NCBI GenBank assembly: GCA_017609885.1
Contig: JAFCDB010000003.1
Span: forward strand, 1-36,551
Direction: 5' to 3'
DNA: 36,551 bases
Source: Candidatus Pacearchaeota archaeon
GTDB lineage: Archaea > Nanobdellota > Nanobdellia > Pacearchaeales > GW2011-AR1
A program made the translations under genes and the position numbers. The notes below the pieces were generated by a model. It had not been told where the DNA came from and ran no database searches. It was given only the letters and a program-made list of their open reading frames with translations. Position 1 is the first letter of the stretch, and every line of letters starts with the position of its first letter. This document shows, piece by piece, positions 1-8,876 of the stretch.

Positions 1-1
1 G

Positions 2-136
2 CGAAGAGTGATTTACAATTTTGTTAATCCGCATCAGGAATTGCAGGGAAGAACTCCTGCAGAGGAAGCTGGGATTGATTTGGAGTTGGAGAGAAATAAA
101 TTGTTGAGTTTGATCATTTATTTGGCAAATCGATGA
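2..136 (+). CDS. C-terminal end of DDE-type transposase/integrase (truncated by window edge)
   Basis: Frame 2 reads RRVIYNFVNPHQELQGRTPAEEAGIDLELERNKLLSLIIYLANR*; YNFxxPHxxLxGxTPAEEAGI is typical of DDE transposase C-termini. Confidence 0.65.
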   Translation, partial: RRVIYNFVNPHQELQGRTPAEEAGIDLELERNKLLSLIIYLANR

Positions 137-202
137 GGTGACGAGAACTTGACAGTATCCCAACATAACAATCTTTAAAAATGACCTCATCATATTTTAC
201 TT

Positions 203-1033
203 ATGACAAATAAAGAAGGGCTAGAAGAAATTGCAAAAACAATTATTAATTCTGGTGCTTGTGAGATAAAAGATATTGATGGGGGCCAGGAACCTTTTAT
301 TTATACAACAGGGAATAGGGGTCCAGGATACTTAATGATTAAGGGTCTTGTGGGCCAACCAGCTGTTTTAAAGTTTTTAACCAAACAACTTGCATATAAA
401 GTTGTAGATGAAGCAGAATTTGATTTTATTGAAGGAAATGCTACAGGAGGGATGATTCCTGGATGGCAATTAAGAAATGATGTTTCTGAAATTTTAGGTA
501 AAGAAATTCCGTTCTGTTATTTAAGGGGATCAAGAAAAGAAGGAGGACATGGGGAACTTATAACAGGAGATAGAAATAATCCTTTAATTAAAAAAGGCAT
601 GAAAGCATTAGTTGTTGAAGAACTTGTAAATTATGCGGGTACAACAGGTAATGCAGCAGAAGAGTTTAGGGCAGCAGGCTATCCAGTTTCACATGCAGCA
701 TGTATTTTTTCTTATGATCATGGAGAATCAAATGCAAGATTAAGAGAAAAAGATATTACCTTGGTACCATTAATAACTCTTCCTCAACTATTAGATGTTT
801 CTGAATCAGGAAATTTAATTTCTCAAAATTCTATTCAATCTTATAGAGATTTTTTAAAAGACCCCTTGGGATGGCAATTAAGTAGAAGCTTAGTTGTTCC
901 AACAGACACAGCAAAAAGAGCAATAGAAAGAGGTTATCAGATGAGAGAACTTTCAAAAGATGAAGCTCTAAAATTAGGTGCCCCACAAGGAAAACTTAAT
1001 GAAGGTTTAGTTTATTGGACCAAGGAGGAATAA
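203..1033 (+). CDS. pyrE: Orotate phosphoribosyltransferase-like protein
   Basis: ORF of 276 aa; PRTase-type motif 'KALVVEELVNYAGTTGNAAEEFRAAGY'; directly followed by pyrF. Confidence 0.8.
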   Translation: MTNKEGLEEIAKTIINSGACEIKDIDGGQEPFIYTTGNRGPGYLMIKGLVGQPAVLKFLTKQLAYKVVDEAEFDFIEGNATGGMIPGWQLRNDVSEILGKEIPFCYLRGSRKEGGHGELITGDRNNPLIKKGMKALVVEELVNYAGTTGNAAEEFRAAGYPVSHAACIFSYDHGESNARLREKDITLVPLITLPQLLDVSESGNLISQNSIQSYRDFLKDPLGWQLSRSLVVPTDTAKRAIERGYQMRELSKDEALKLGAPQGKLNEGLVYWTKEE

Positions 1034-1738
1034 ATGGCAAAACCTTTTCTTTTTGTAGGATTAGATTATCAAGAGCCTAATAAAGTTTTAGATTTAGCCG
1101 AGGAATTATCACAAATAGATAGAGATAATTTTGGATATAAGTTAAACTTAGATTTTATTATTAATTCCGTATTAACAGGAAATTGTGAACCTTTTGAGAG
1201 AGTTATGGGGTTAGGAAAACCAATATTCGCAGATTTAAAAATGTGGAATGGAAAAAGGACTATGCAATCAATTACAGCAGGATTAGTTCAAAGAGGAGTT
1301 AATTATTTTAATCTTTATTCTTTAGCAGACAAACCTTTTTTAGAATCTGTTGTTAAGTCCACAGAGGGTACTAATACTAAGGTTTTAGGAGTTACAGTTT
1401 TGACTCATTATGATGAAGATTATTGTCAAAGAATGAGAAGCTGTTCTTTTAATGAAGCTGTAAGAAGAGATGCTGAAACTGCTTATAATGCAGGTTGTCA
1501 TGGAATTATATTACCTGGAACAATGTTGGAAGAAATTAAAGATATACCAGCAGAAAAACTTGTTCCTGCTGTTAGACCTGATTGGTATGGGAAAACAGGA
1601 GATAATTTTCAAAAACAAGAGACTTCTGTGAGGGAAGCAATTGCAGGAGGAGCTAATCTTTTGGTTTGTAGTAGCCCTGTAAGAAAAAGTCCAGATAGAA
1701 AAGAAGCTCTAATAAAAACTCTTGATGAAATGAATTAG
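1034..1738 (+). CDS. pyrF: Orotidine 5'-phosphate decarboxylase
   Basis: 234 aa; 'IFADLKMWNGKRTM' (DxK motif) and C-terminal 'VRPDWYG'; abuts pyrE. Confidence 0.8.
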   Translation: MAKPFLFVGLDYQEPNKVLDLAEELSQIDRDNFGYKLNLDFIINSVLTGNCEPFERVMGLGKPIFADLKMWNGKRTMQSITAGLVQRGVNYFNLYSLADKPFLESVVKSTEGTNTKVLGVTVLTHYDEDYCQRMRSCSFNEAVRRDAETAYNAGCHGIILPGTMLEEIKDIPAEKLVPAVRPDWYGKTGDNFQKQETSVREAIAGGANLLVCSSPVRKSPDRKEALIKTLDEMN

Positions 1739-2226
1739 AATAAATTTCTTGCTAACTTGATTATTTTTAATTGTCCATAATTTTTTTCAACATCCTCACA
1801 CAATCTCTTTAAATGTGATTGATGTTCTTTCATTCTCTCTAGTTCCATCCAAGTTCCATCAAGAAGATTGCTGGTTTTGTCATATAACTTTAGAAGTCTA
1901 ACTTCTTTATCCTTGCTCCATAAATTACTCCATTCTTGTTCAGAAGAATCAAAAGTCATATCTGAAACCAAAGATCTAACTCTCTCTGAAAGCCAATTAG
2001 GTAATTCCTTATTTGTGTCTTCAAGAACATCGTGATAAAGTAAAGCTTGGCCTCCTGATTTTCTAATTTTTTCTGGTAATAAAGTTTCTTGCAAAATCAT
2101 TGTAGCACACCAGATAGGATGCACATAATAAGGAGTTTTATTGTCCCACTTTCTTACTTGTGCTACTCCTAGCTTATTCAAATTTGTATGCGAATTAATA
2201 ATGTATTCTATATCTCTTAATTCCAT
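1735..2226 (-). CDS. HD-family (RelA/SpoT hydrolase-like) protein
   Basis: 163 aa with 'YYVHPIWCATMIL...ALLYHDVLEDT', HD-type metal motif. Confidence 0.6.
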   Translation of the reverse strand: MELRDIEYIINSHTNLNKLGVAQVRKWDNKTPYYVHPIWCATMILQETLLPEKIRKSGGQALLYHDVLEDTNKELPNWLSERVRSLVSDMTFDSSEQEWSNLWSKDKEVRLLKLYDKTSNLLDGTWMELERMKEHQSHLKRLCEDVEKNYGQLKIIKLARNLF

Positions 2227-2344
2227 AAAAAAGGGTTAATTTATACTTAAAATAATTTTCTACTTTCTTTTACACATATAAGAGATTTAATATCTGCAAA
2301 TTCACCTAAATTAAGTAATAAAAAATTCTAAGATAATTTTAAAA

Positions 2345-3016
2345 GTGACATTTAACTTTGTTACAGAGATGATAGATCCACATGTGCATTGTAGAGATTG
2401 GAATTAAAGTCACAAAGAAACTATAGAACATGCTTTATATGTTGCAGAGCAAATTGGTTTAAGTGGAATATTTGATATGCCTAATACTGATCCTTCAATT
2501 AATTCGAGAGAGACTATAAAAAGAAGATTGGAGGATGCACGAAAAGTTGGGAGTCCTGTTTTAACTAATAAAGTAGGTGGCTTATTTGGAACTGGGATAA
2601 TTCCTATGGGATTAAAATGTGTTAGAGAAGTAAGACAAGCAGTTGGAGATGAGATTCCAATAATTGGTATGGGAGGAATAAGAACTGTTAGAGACATTGA
2701 AGAATATGCTAAATCTGGAGCAACTATTTTTGGTATTGGAAGTGGTTTAGCTGGAATGACTGATGAAAAGATAAGAAGATACTTTTCAGCAATCGTAAAT
2801 GATTTAAGAAGTAATGGACAATCTGATGCATCTTTAACTTTTTTACAAGAAGTTGATATGAATTATAGAAAAGTTGGAATTGAAGATATATTAACCACTG
2901 GATGTGATTTTAAAATATTTAAGACTAATATATCTCTGCAAGCAGGTCCTGAACACTTTCTTTTTTTATCTCTTAATATTTTTAACACTTTCCCATCCAA
3001 CCACAAAAAAATTTAA
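2345..3016 (+). pseudogene. Decayed fusion remnant of dihydroorotase (pyrC) N-terminus, dihydroorotate dehydrogenase (pyrD) C-terminus and pyrK-like start
   Basis: Frame reads ...MIDPHVHCRDWN*SHKETIEHALYVAEQIGLSGIFDMPNTDP (dihydroorotase, in-frame TAA at 2405-2407), then LTNKVGGLFGTGIIP...PIIGMGGIRTVRDIEEYAKSGATIFGIGSGL (DHODH C-term), then DFKIFKTNISLQAGPEHFLFLSL (PyrK-like). Confidence 0.75.
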
Positions 3017-3052
3017 AAACCCTCTCGTCTTTCTCAAATTGCAAAAAAGAAA

Positions 3053-3205
3053 ATGGTGAAAAAGTGCATTTATTGTTCGCGAGGAATTAGCGAAGAGAGT
3101 GTGGTGGATTTTTGTGAAAATTGTGGGGTAGGGGTTTGGGGGCATAAAATGTTCAGAGCAATTGTGCAAAACATGGAGGAGGCGCGGGCAAAGGGGGATA
3201 TTTAA
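3053..3205 (+). CDS. Small zinc-ribbon protein (50 aa)
   Basis: MVKKCIYCSRGISEESVVDFCENCGVGVWGHKMFRAIVQNMEEARAKGDI*; two CxxC pairs; not in the supplied ORF list because of length. Confidence 0.65.
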   Translation: MVKKCIYCSRGISEESVVDFCENCGVGVWGHKMFRAIVQNMEEARAKGDI

Positions 3206-3245
3206 TCACATAAATATTTATAAAATAAAGTTTGTAAGAAAAGCG

Positions 3246-3506
3246 ATGAAAGATGAAGATCCTGGAAATGGACAAGTTCATGTTAAAAATTTAGCTAACT
3301 ATACAAAGGGATTAACAAAAGAGGATATTGCTAGAGACTATAGAAAAGGAATATTAAGAAGTTTAAAAAGATTGAACCACGAGGCTCAAGGAGTTCGGCC
3401 TAATTTGAGAGTTAAGGAATTTGATGAAAATTTATCTAAACTTCAAGATGGATTGAAAGAAGCAAGAGAATATGAAAGGGAAAGAAGGAAACAATTGAAA
3501 TTTTAA
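3246..3506 (+). CDS. Conserved-looking hypothetical protein (start trimmed to ATG 3246)
   Basis: Charged 86 aa ORF starting MKDEDPGNGQVHVKNL; the upstream part of the supplied ORF overlaps the zinc-ribbon gene. Confidence 0.5.
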   Translation: MKDEDPGNGQVHVKNLANYTKGLTKEDIARDYRKGILRSLKRLNHEAQGVRPNLRVKEFDENLSKLQDGLKEAREYERERRKQLKF

Positions 3507-3524
3507 TTTTGAATAAAAATAATT

Positions 3525-3728
3525 TTATTTAGAATAATGATAGACTATTCCTGAATTACATTGAAAAGAAACAGGACGAATATTTCCCTGGCAACTTTCT
3601 TGAAGTTTTTTAGCCATATACATTGCCCTTCCAACTACAGAACTTTCTACAGAATTCACAACAGTTTCAAAATCTGCAGGTTTTGGAAATTCATAGTCTT
3701 GCCTCATATTTAAATTAGTAAAATACAT
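3525..3728 (-). CDS. Hypothetical protein, 67 aa
   Basis: ORF in a gap between + strand genes; no recognised motif. Confidence 0.4.
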   Translation of the reverse strand: MYFTNLNMRQDYEFPKPADFETVVNSVESSVVGRAMYMAKKLQESCQGNIRPVSFQCNSGIVYHYSK

Positions 3729-3804
3729 TTTATAATTATTGTTGTTGTGAAAATTGATTTAAGAAAGACTTTTAAAGTCACTATTTTTAAGATAATTAGA
3801 TAAA

Positions 3805-4071
3805 ATGGGAAAAAGAAAAAAGATGAGGGAGCGGGGCAAGGTTAGGTTTAGTGAATACTTTAAGGAGTTGAAAGAAGGAGATAAGGTTGCTGTGAAGAGA
3901 GAGCAATCGGTTGATGCGAGTTTTCCAAAGCGGATTCAAGGCAGGACTGGAACTGTCAAGGGCAAGAGAGGGAAGAGTTTGGTTGTAAATTTAAAGGAAT
4001 TTGCAAAGGAAAAAATATTTATAATTAGTCCTATTCATTTAAAGAAGATAAAATCAGGAGAAGAGAAATGA
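3805..4071 (+). CDS. rpl21e: 50S ribosomal protein L21e
   Basis: MGKRKKMRERGKVRFSEYFKELKEGDKVAVKRE...FPKRIQGRTGTVKGKRGKSLVV. Confidence 0.9.
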   Translation: MGKRKKMRERGKVRFSEYFKELKEGDKVAVKREQSVDASFPKRIQGRTGTVKGKRGKSLVVNLKEFAKEKIFIISPIHLKKIKSGEEK

Positions 4072-4373
4072 TAAAAGAAATGAAACCGCTGACATTGGCA
4101 GAAGCAAAACAGTTAGTTAACGCTAACAAAATTGAAAATGAAGAGATTCAGAAATATTTTAAGAAGTTTATGAAGTTGAAGGCAAAAGATGTTGCAGAGA
4201 TGAAGAAAGAATTAGAAGCGCTTGATAATCATAAAGTTAAACCAGAGCATATTGTGAAAGTTATTGATTTTCTTCCAGAGGATGCTTCTGATATTAATAA
4301 AATATTCAACGATGTGAGTTTAGATGAAAATGAAATTAAACAAATCACAGATATTGTTAGGAAATTTAAGTAA
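4068..4373 (+). CDS. rpoF: RNA polymerase subunit F (Rpb4-like)
   Basis: 101 aa, 'LTLAEAKQLV...LPEDASDINKIFNDVSLDENEIKQITDIV'; position after L21e. Confidence 0.85.
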   Translation: MIKEMKPLTLAEAKQLVNANKIENEEIQKYFKKFMKLKAKDVAEMKKELEALDNHKVKPEHIVKVIDFLPEDASDINKIFNDVSLDENEIKQITDIVRKFK

Positions 4374-4375
4374 AA

Positions 4376-4915
4376 ATGGCGCAGAAAGAAGAATATGCAA
4401 TCATCTTAGACTACCTGCCTTATGGTTATCCGCTCGACGGGAAAATGAGGCCGTTAGCCCAGGCTATAGGTGAGAAAGGGCTTACATTATTGCAATTAAT
4501 TCCTCGAAAAGGTGTTTCTTTGGAATTAAAGGAAAAAGTTTATATTGGAGACGGGAAAAGAGAAAAAATTTATTATATTATGGGGCGGTTGCCTTCAAAT
4601 AAATTGACAGAAAATGCAAAGTTCCAGTTAGATGAATTTATTGAGGGAATTGTTAAAGAAAAGGAAAAGGAATTTGTTGATTTTTTTAATACAGCTGAAG
4701 CAATTAATACTCGTGTCCATCAGATTGAGCTTTTGCCTGGATATGGGAAAAAACACATGCAAGAAATCTTAAAGGCGAGAGAAAGTAAAAAATTTGTGAG
4801 TTTTGAAGATATAAAAAAAAGAATCCCGAGTTTGCCTGATCCAAAGTCAGCTGTAAAGAAAAGAATCATTCATGAGATTTCTGAAAATGAGAGAAACAGG
4901 ATTTTTGTAATTTAA
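4376..4915 (+). CDS. DUF655 family protein
   Basis: 'AIILDYLPYGYPLDG...LLPGYGKKHMQEILKAREKKFVSFEDIKKR' with HhH-type motif; typical locus. Confidence 0.85.
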   Translation: MAQKEEYAIILDYLPYGYPLDGKMRPLAQAIGEKGLTLLQLIPRKGVSLELKEKVYIGDGKREKIYYIMGRLPSNKLTENAKFQLDEFIEGIVKEKEKEFVDFFNTAEAINTRVHQIELLPGYGKKHMQEILKARESKKFVSFEDIKKRIPSLPDPKSAVKKRIIHEISENERNRIFVI

Positions 4916-4916
4916 A

Positions 4917-5453
4917 ATGGCGAAGACACAAAAAGTGAAAGATAAAGGATATAAAACTCCTGAGAAAAAGGCTGTTGAAGAAAAAAAACGGCCGGTTGAG
5001 AGAGTTGAGAATCTTATTAGAATTATGTCGACAGATATTCCTGCGAGTAGGAATATTTATGCAGGACTGACAAAAATTAAAGGAGTAAGTTTTGCAATGT
5101 CGAATGCAGTTTGCCATATTTTGAAGTTGAATAAAAATAGGAAAATTGAATCGTTGAGTGAAGAAGAAATTGATAAAATTACAGAGGCAATTCAAAATCC
5201 AAAGATTGCGGATTTTATGAAAAATAGGAGATTTGATTTTGATAGTGGAGAGACAAAGCATTTGTCGCTGACTGATTTAGATTTGAGAAAGGAGTTTGAT
5301 ATTAAGAGGTTGAAAAAAATTAAGAGTTATCGAGGGATTCGGCATTCTCGTGGGCTTCCGACGCGAGGACAAAGGACAAAGAGCAATTTTAGGAAGAAAG
5401 GAAAGAACAAGGCAATTGGAGTTAAAACTAAAAAGACAGGTAAGAAAGGATGA
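4917..5453 (+). CDS. rps13: 30S ribosomal protein S13 (uS13)
   Basis: 'RNIYAGLTKIKGVSFAMSNAVC...SYRGIRHSRGLPTRGQRTKSNFRKKG'. Confidence 0.95.
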   Translation: MAKTQKVKDKGYKTPEKKAVEEKKRPVERVENLIRIMSTDIPASRNIYAGLTKIKGVSFAMSNAVCHILKLNKNRKIESLSEEEIDKITEAIQNPKIADFMKNRRFDFDSGETKHLSLTDLDLRKEFDIKRLKKIKSYRGIRHSRGLPTRGQRTKSNFRKKGKNKAIGVKTKKTGKKG

Positions 5454-6130
5454 TAAAAAAACATAAAAAATTCAGGAAACCAAAGAAAGCATTTGATACT
5501 GAGAGGATTAAAGATGAGAATGTTGTTGTTGGAAAGTATGGTTTGAAAAATAAAAAGGAACTTTGGAAGGCGAAGGCGAAGCTTGATAATTTTAGAAGGC
5601 AGGCGAAAAAACTTATTGATGCTGATTTAGAAATGCAGGAAGTTTTTTTAATAAAATTACGAGGGCTTGGATTTAAAGTTGATACAACTGCAGAGGTTTT
5701 GGCTCTGACTGAAGAGGATATTTTGAAAAGGAGATTGCAAACAATGGTTTTAAAAAAAGGTATTGCAACAACAGTAAAAGGTGCGCGGCAGATGATTACT
5801 CATAAAAAGATTTTAGTTAATGGAGGAGTTGTGAATATTCCTTCGTATATGGTTAGTGTTGAAGATGAGGGAAAGATTGCGATAAGGAAGAGTGTAAAGG
5901 CAAAGCCAGTTGTGGAGAAAAAGGGAGAGGAGAAAGAAGAAGAGAAAGTTGAGGAAGTGAAAGAAGAAAAGAAGGAAGAGATAAAAGAAGGAGAGAAGAT
6001 TGGAGAGAAGATTGGAGAGAAGATTGGAGAGAAGATTGGAGAAATGAAAGAAGTTGAAAATGTTGAAGAGAAAATAGAAAAACCTGTTGAGGAAAATGTT
6101 GAACTTAAAGTTGAGGGAGGGCGAAAATAA
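5450..6130 (+). CDS. rps4: 30S ribosomal protein S4 (uS4) with Lys/Glu-rich C-terminal extension
   Basis: S4 core 'RRLQTMVLKKGIATTVKGARQMITHKKILVNGGVVNIPSYMV' followed by KE-rich tail with EKIG repeats. Confidence 0.93.
   Translation: MIKKHKKFRKPKKAFDTERIKDENVVVGKYGLKNKKELWKAKAKLDNFRRQAKKLIDADLEMQEVFLIKLRGLGFKVDTTAEVLALTEEDILKRRLQTMVLKKGIATTVKGARQMITHKKILVNGGVVNIPSYMVSVEDEGKIAIRKSVKAKPVVEKKGEEKEEEKVEEVKEEKKEEIKEGEKIGEKIGEKIGEKIGEMKEVENVEEKIEKPVEENVELKVEGGRK
5990..6037 (+). repeat. 4 x 12-bp tandem repeat GGAGAGAAGATT inside rps4 tail
   Basis: Identical units at 5990, 6002, 6014, 6026 encoding EKIG x4. Confidence 0.95.
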
Positions 6131-6143
6131 TGAAAAAAAGAAA

Positions 6144-6230
6144 CTTTTCAAGATATAAATTCTGGGAGGAATTTACATAATCAAATGGAGAACATTTTCA
6201 GATATAAATTTTGGGAGGAATTTACATAAT
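6144..6230 (+). repeat. Duplicated ~37-bp leader/RBS segment before rps11
   Basis: TTTTCAAGATATAAATTCTGGGAGGAATTTACATAAT and TTTTCAGATATAAATTTTGGGAGGAATTTACATAAT. Confidence 0.9.
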
Positions 6231-6615
6231 GGCAGAGAAAAACGAACAGACAGGAGTTTTGAATATTTACGCGACATATAACAACACAATAATCCATGTT
6301 ACTGATTTAACTGGGAATACTATTTCGCGGGTTACTGGTGGGATGGTGACAAAGCAGGACAGATTAAAGGCGAATCCGACAACTGCGATGTTTATTGCAA
6401 AGAAAATTGAAGAAGAATTAAAGGATGTTGGGATAAAAAATCTTTATGTTCGGATGAGAGGCAAGACAGGGAGTCATGGAATTGGACCTGGTGCAAATGC
6501 TGTGATAAGAACTTTGTCAAAAGATGGTTTTAGATTAATTAACATTGCAGACCTTACAAAATTTTCAAGAGGCGGGCCTAAGAAAAAAGGAGGAAGACGA
6601 GGGAGAAGGGTGTAA
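6229..6615 (+). CDS. rps11: 30S ribosomal protein S11 (uS11)
   Basis: MAEKNEQTGVLNIYATYNNTIIHVTDLTG...GRRGRRV; ATG at 6229 follows GGAGG. Confidence 0.95.
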   Translation: MAEKNEQTGVLNIYATYNNTIIHVTDLTGNTISRVTGGMVTKQDRLKANPTTAMFIAKKIEEELKDVGIKNLYVRMRGKTGSHGIGPGANAVIRTLSKDGFRLINIADLTKFSRGGPKKKGGRRGRRV

Positions 6616-6647
6616 AGATTTAAATATAGTGAATTAAGATAAATAAT

Positions 6648-6854
6648 ATGGCAAGGGAATTAACAGAACAACAAGAATCAAGAAGAAAAACAGTAATAGA
6701 GACTGCTAAAAATTCAGGAAGAGTTTATTGTAAAAGAAGAGAAGAACATTTAAGTCCTCAAAAAATTGAGGAACATCAATGTTATATTGGGGGAGATAAT
6801 AAAATATGTTTTTATTGTGTTAAGGTAAGAGGATTTAGTAAGAGCGAACATTAA
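6648..6854 (+). CDS. Small Cys-containing hypothetical protein inserted between S11 and RpoD
   Basis: 68 aa [18 protein letters not shown]...[14 protein letters not shown]. Confidence 0.6.
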   Translation: MARELTEQQESRRKTVIETAKNSGRVYCKRREEHLSPQKIEEHQCYIGGDNKICFYCVKVRGFSKSEH

Positions 6855-6859
6855 TCAAA

Positions 6860-7594
6860 ATGGCAGAAAAAAATGAACCAGACAAATTGAAAGTTGTTTT
6901 AAAGACAAATGAGAGTTTAGCAAATGCTATCAGGAGATATATTAATCAGATTCCTGTCTTGGCAATTGATGGTGTTGAGATTTATAAAAATGATTCTGCT
7001 CTTTATGATGAAGTTTTGGCTCATAGAATTGGATTGATTCCAATGAAAAGCAAGAGGAAATTGGATGAAGTGAAGGAAGATGGAAAAGCAACTGCAAAAG
7101 ATCAGCTGCAGCTGACTTTGAAAGCAAAAGGACCATGCACTGTTTATTCTGGGGATTTTAAGGGAGATGTTGAAATGATTTATGATAAGATGCCAATTGT
7201 AGTTCTTGATAAAGACCAGGAACTTGAATTAATGGCTTTTGCGCAGCTTGGAAAAGGAGAGAAACATGCGAAATATTCTCCAGGGCTTGTTTATTACAGG
7301 AATATTTCTGAAATTACAATTAAAGATGCAGAAAAAGCAAAAAAATTAATTGAGAAATTGAAGGATGATTTGGTTGAAAATAAAAATGTGAAAAATGGAG
7401 AGAAGTTTTTATGTACTCAGGATGAAGATTATATTGAATCGCTTGGAGATAAAAGCGCAATTAAAATTTCTAAGGGGAGGGATATTGTGTTTTTTGTAGA
7501 GTCGTGGGGGCAGATTAGTTCTAAGGAAATGTTTGACGAAGCAGTTAAGGTATTGAATAAGAATCTTAAGGAAATTATTAAGATTGTGAAGTAA
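6860..7594 (+). CDS. rpoD: RNA polymerase subunit D (Rpb3-like)
   Basis: '[45 protein letters not shown]'. Confidence 0.95.
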   Translation: MAEKNEPDKLKVVLKTNESLANAIRRYINQIPVLAIDGVEIYKNDSALYDEVLAHRIGLIPMKSKRKLDEVKEDGKATAKDQLQLTLKAKGPCTVYSGDFKGDVEMIYDKMPIVVLDKDQELELMAFAQLGKGEKHAKYSPGLVYYRNISEITIKDAEKAKKLIEKLKDDLVENKNVKNGEKFLCTQDEDYIESLGDKSAIKISKGRDIVFFVESWGQISSKEMFDEAVKVLNKNLKEIIKIVK

Positions 7595-7678
7595 GCGGGA
7601 ATGCCAGAGCGGTCAAATGGGCTTGGTTAAGGTCCAAGTGGCTTAGTGCCTACGAAGGTTCGAATCCTTCTTCCCGCA
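7595..7678 (+). tRNA. tRNA-Leu, apparent anticodon AAG
   Basis: Acceptor GCGGGAA/TTCCCGC, D-arm CCA/TGG, anticodon stem CTTGG-TTAAGGT-CCAAG, long variable arm GGCTTAGTGCC, T-arm GAAGG-TTCGAAT-CCTTC, discriminator A; CCA not encoded. Confidence 0.9.
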
Positions 7679-7773
7679 TTCGAAGGTTTTATAAACCTGT
7701 ATAATTTCAAACTTTTACCTGCGAGTTAATCGCGCTGAGCGGGAATTATTCTCGTTAGTTCAGATTAGGAAAA

Positions 7774-8151
7774 ATGATAAGCAAAGCAAAAATTGAAAAG
7801 AAATTAGAAAGGAAGACGAACCCGGAATTAGTTGAGACAATTATCTTGGCGAAGAAAAATTCTCCTTGGATAAAGGTTGCGAATAAAATTTCAGGACCTG
7901 CAAGGAAAAAAATGATTTTTAATTTAGATGAAATTGATTCGCAGATTAAAGAAGGAGAAACAGCTGTGATTCCTGGGAAGGTTTTGAGTTTAGGGGAAAT
8001 AAGAAAAAAAGTGAAAATTTCGGCGCTTGATTTTTCTGAAAAAGCAAAGGAAAAACTGAAAAAAGCAGGAGTTGGAATAAATACAATTTTAGAAGAGATT
8101 AAGAAAAATCCTGATGCAAAGAATGTTAAAATTTTGGAGGGGAAAAATTAA
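7774..8151 (+). CDS. rpl18e: 50S ribosomal protein L18e
   Basis: 'TNPELVETIILAKKNSPWIKVANKIS...AVIPGKVLSLGEI' and precedes L13. Confidence 0.92.
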   Translation: MISKAKIEKKLERKTNPELVETIILAKKNSPWIKVANKISGPARKKMIFNLDEIDSQIKEGETAVIPGKVLSLGEIRKKVKISALDFSEKAKEKLKKAGVGINTILEEIKKNPDAKNVKILEGKN

Positions 8152-8472
8152 ATGGCGACAGAAAAAAGACAAACAGTTCTATGGGTTGATGACAACTGTG
8201 AAATATTAATGGCAGTAAAAACGCTTTTTCGAAAAGAAGAATATGAAATAATCACTGCATTAAATAAAAAGGATGCCCTTAAATATTATGGAAGAGAATT
8301 TGATGTTATTGTTTTAGATGGTCTTGAAAGGGAGTGTTTTGAATTAGCAAAAGATCTTAGTGCAAAAAGAAAAATTATATTTACTGGAAGTAAAGAGGTA
8401 TATCGTAAAGCAGAATCACAGGGATTTGAAGCTCAAATGAAACCTAAATACATTCCAGAAGTTTTAAAATGA
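8152..8472 (+). CDS. Stand-alone response-regulator receiver (REC)-like protein
   Basis: 'VLWVDDNCEILMAV...FDVIVLDG...IIFTGSKEVYRKAESQGFEAQMKPKYIPEVLK': acidic pair, phosphoacceptor D, T and K positions. Confidence 0.75.
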   Translation: MATEKRQTVLWVDDNCEILMAVKTLFRKEEYEIITALNKKDALKYYGREFDVIVLDGLERECFELAKDLSAKRKIIFTGSKEVYRKAESQGFEAQMKPKYIPEVLK

Positions 8473-8876
8473 ATGAAGAAATAATTATTGATGGGAAAAA
8501 CGCGACAATGGGGCGGCTTGCAAGTTATGTAGCTAAGCAAGCTTTACTTGGAAGAAAAATTGTGATTATAAATGCAAATGAAGTAATTATTGTGGGGGAT
8601 AAAAAAAATATTATTGGAAAATATCAGCAGAGAATTCGATTAGGAGGGCATAGTTTAAAGGGGCCAAAAATTATTAGAACTCCAGAGAGGATTTTGAAGA
8701 GAACAATAAAAGGCATGTTGTCGCACAAGCAAGTTCGAGGAAAAAATGCGATGAAAAATATAATGTGTTACAATAAAGTTCCTGAAGAATACAAAGAAAA
8801 AAAGAAAATTGTTGCAGGGAAGATTAAAAAAAGCAAGTTTATTACATTAAAAGAATTGAGTGAAAGGATAAAATGA
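8469..8876 (+). CDS. rpl13: 50S ribosomal protein L13 (uL13)
   Basis: 'IIDGKNATMGRLASYVAKQALLGRKIVIINANEVIIVGDK'. Confidence 0.93.
   Translation: MNEEIIIDGKNATMGRLASYVAKQALLGRKIVIINANEVIIVGDKKNIIGKYQQRIRLGGHSLKGPKIIRTPERILKRTIKGMLSHKQVRGKNAMKNIMCYNKVPEEYKEKKKIVAGKIKKSKFITLKELSERIK

Noticed and set aside
2410-2697. 95-aa minus-strand ORF
   Set aside because: Antisense to the recognisable pyrC/pyrD remnant.
5813-6151. 112-aa minus-strand ORF rich in F/L
   Set aside because: Antisense to the Lys/Glu-rich rps4 tail; low-complexity artefact.
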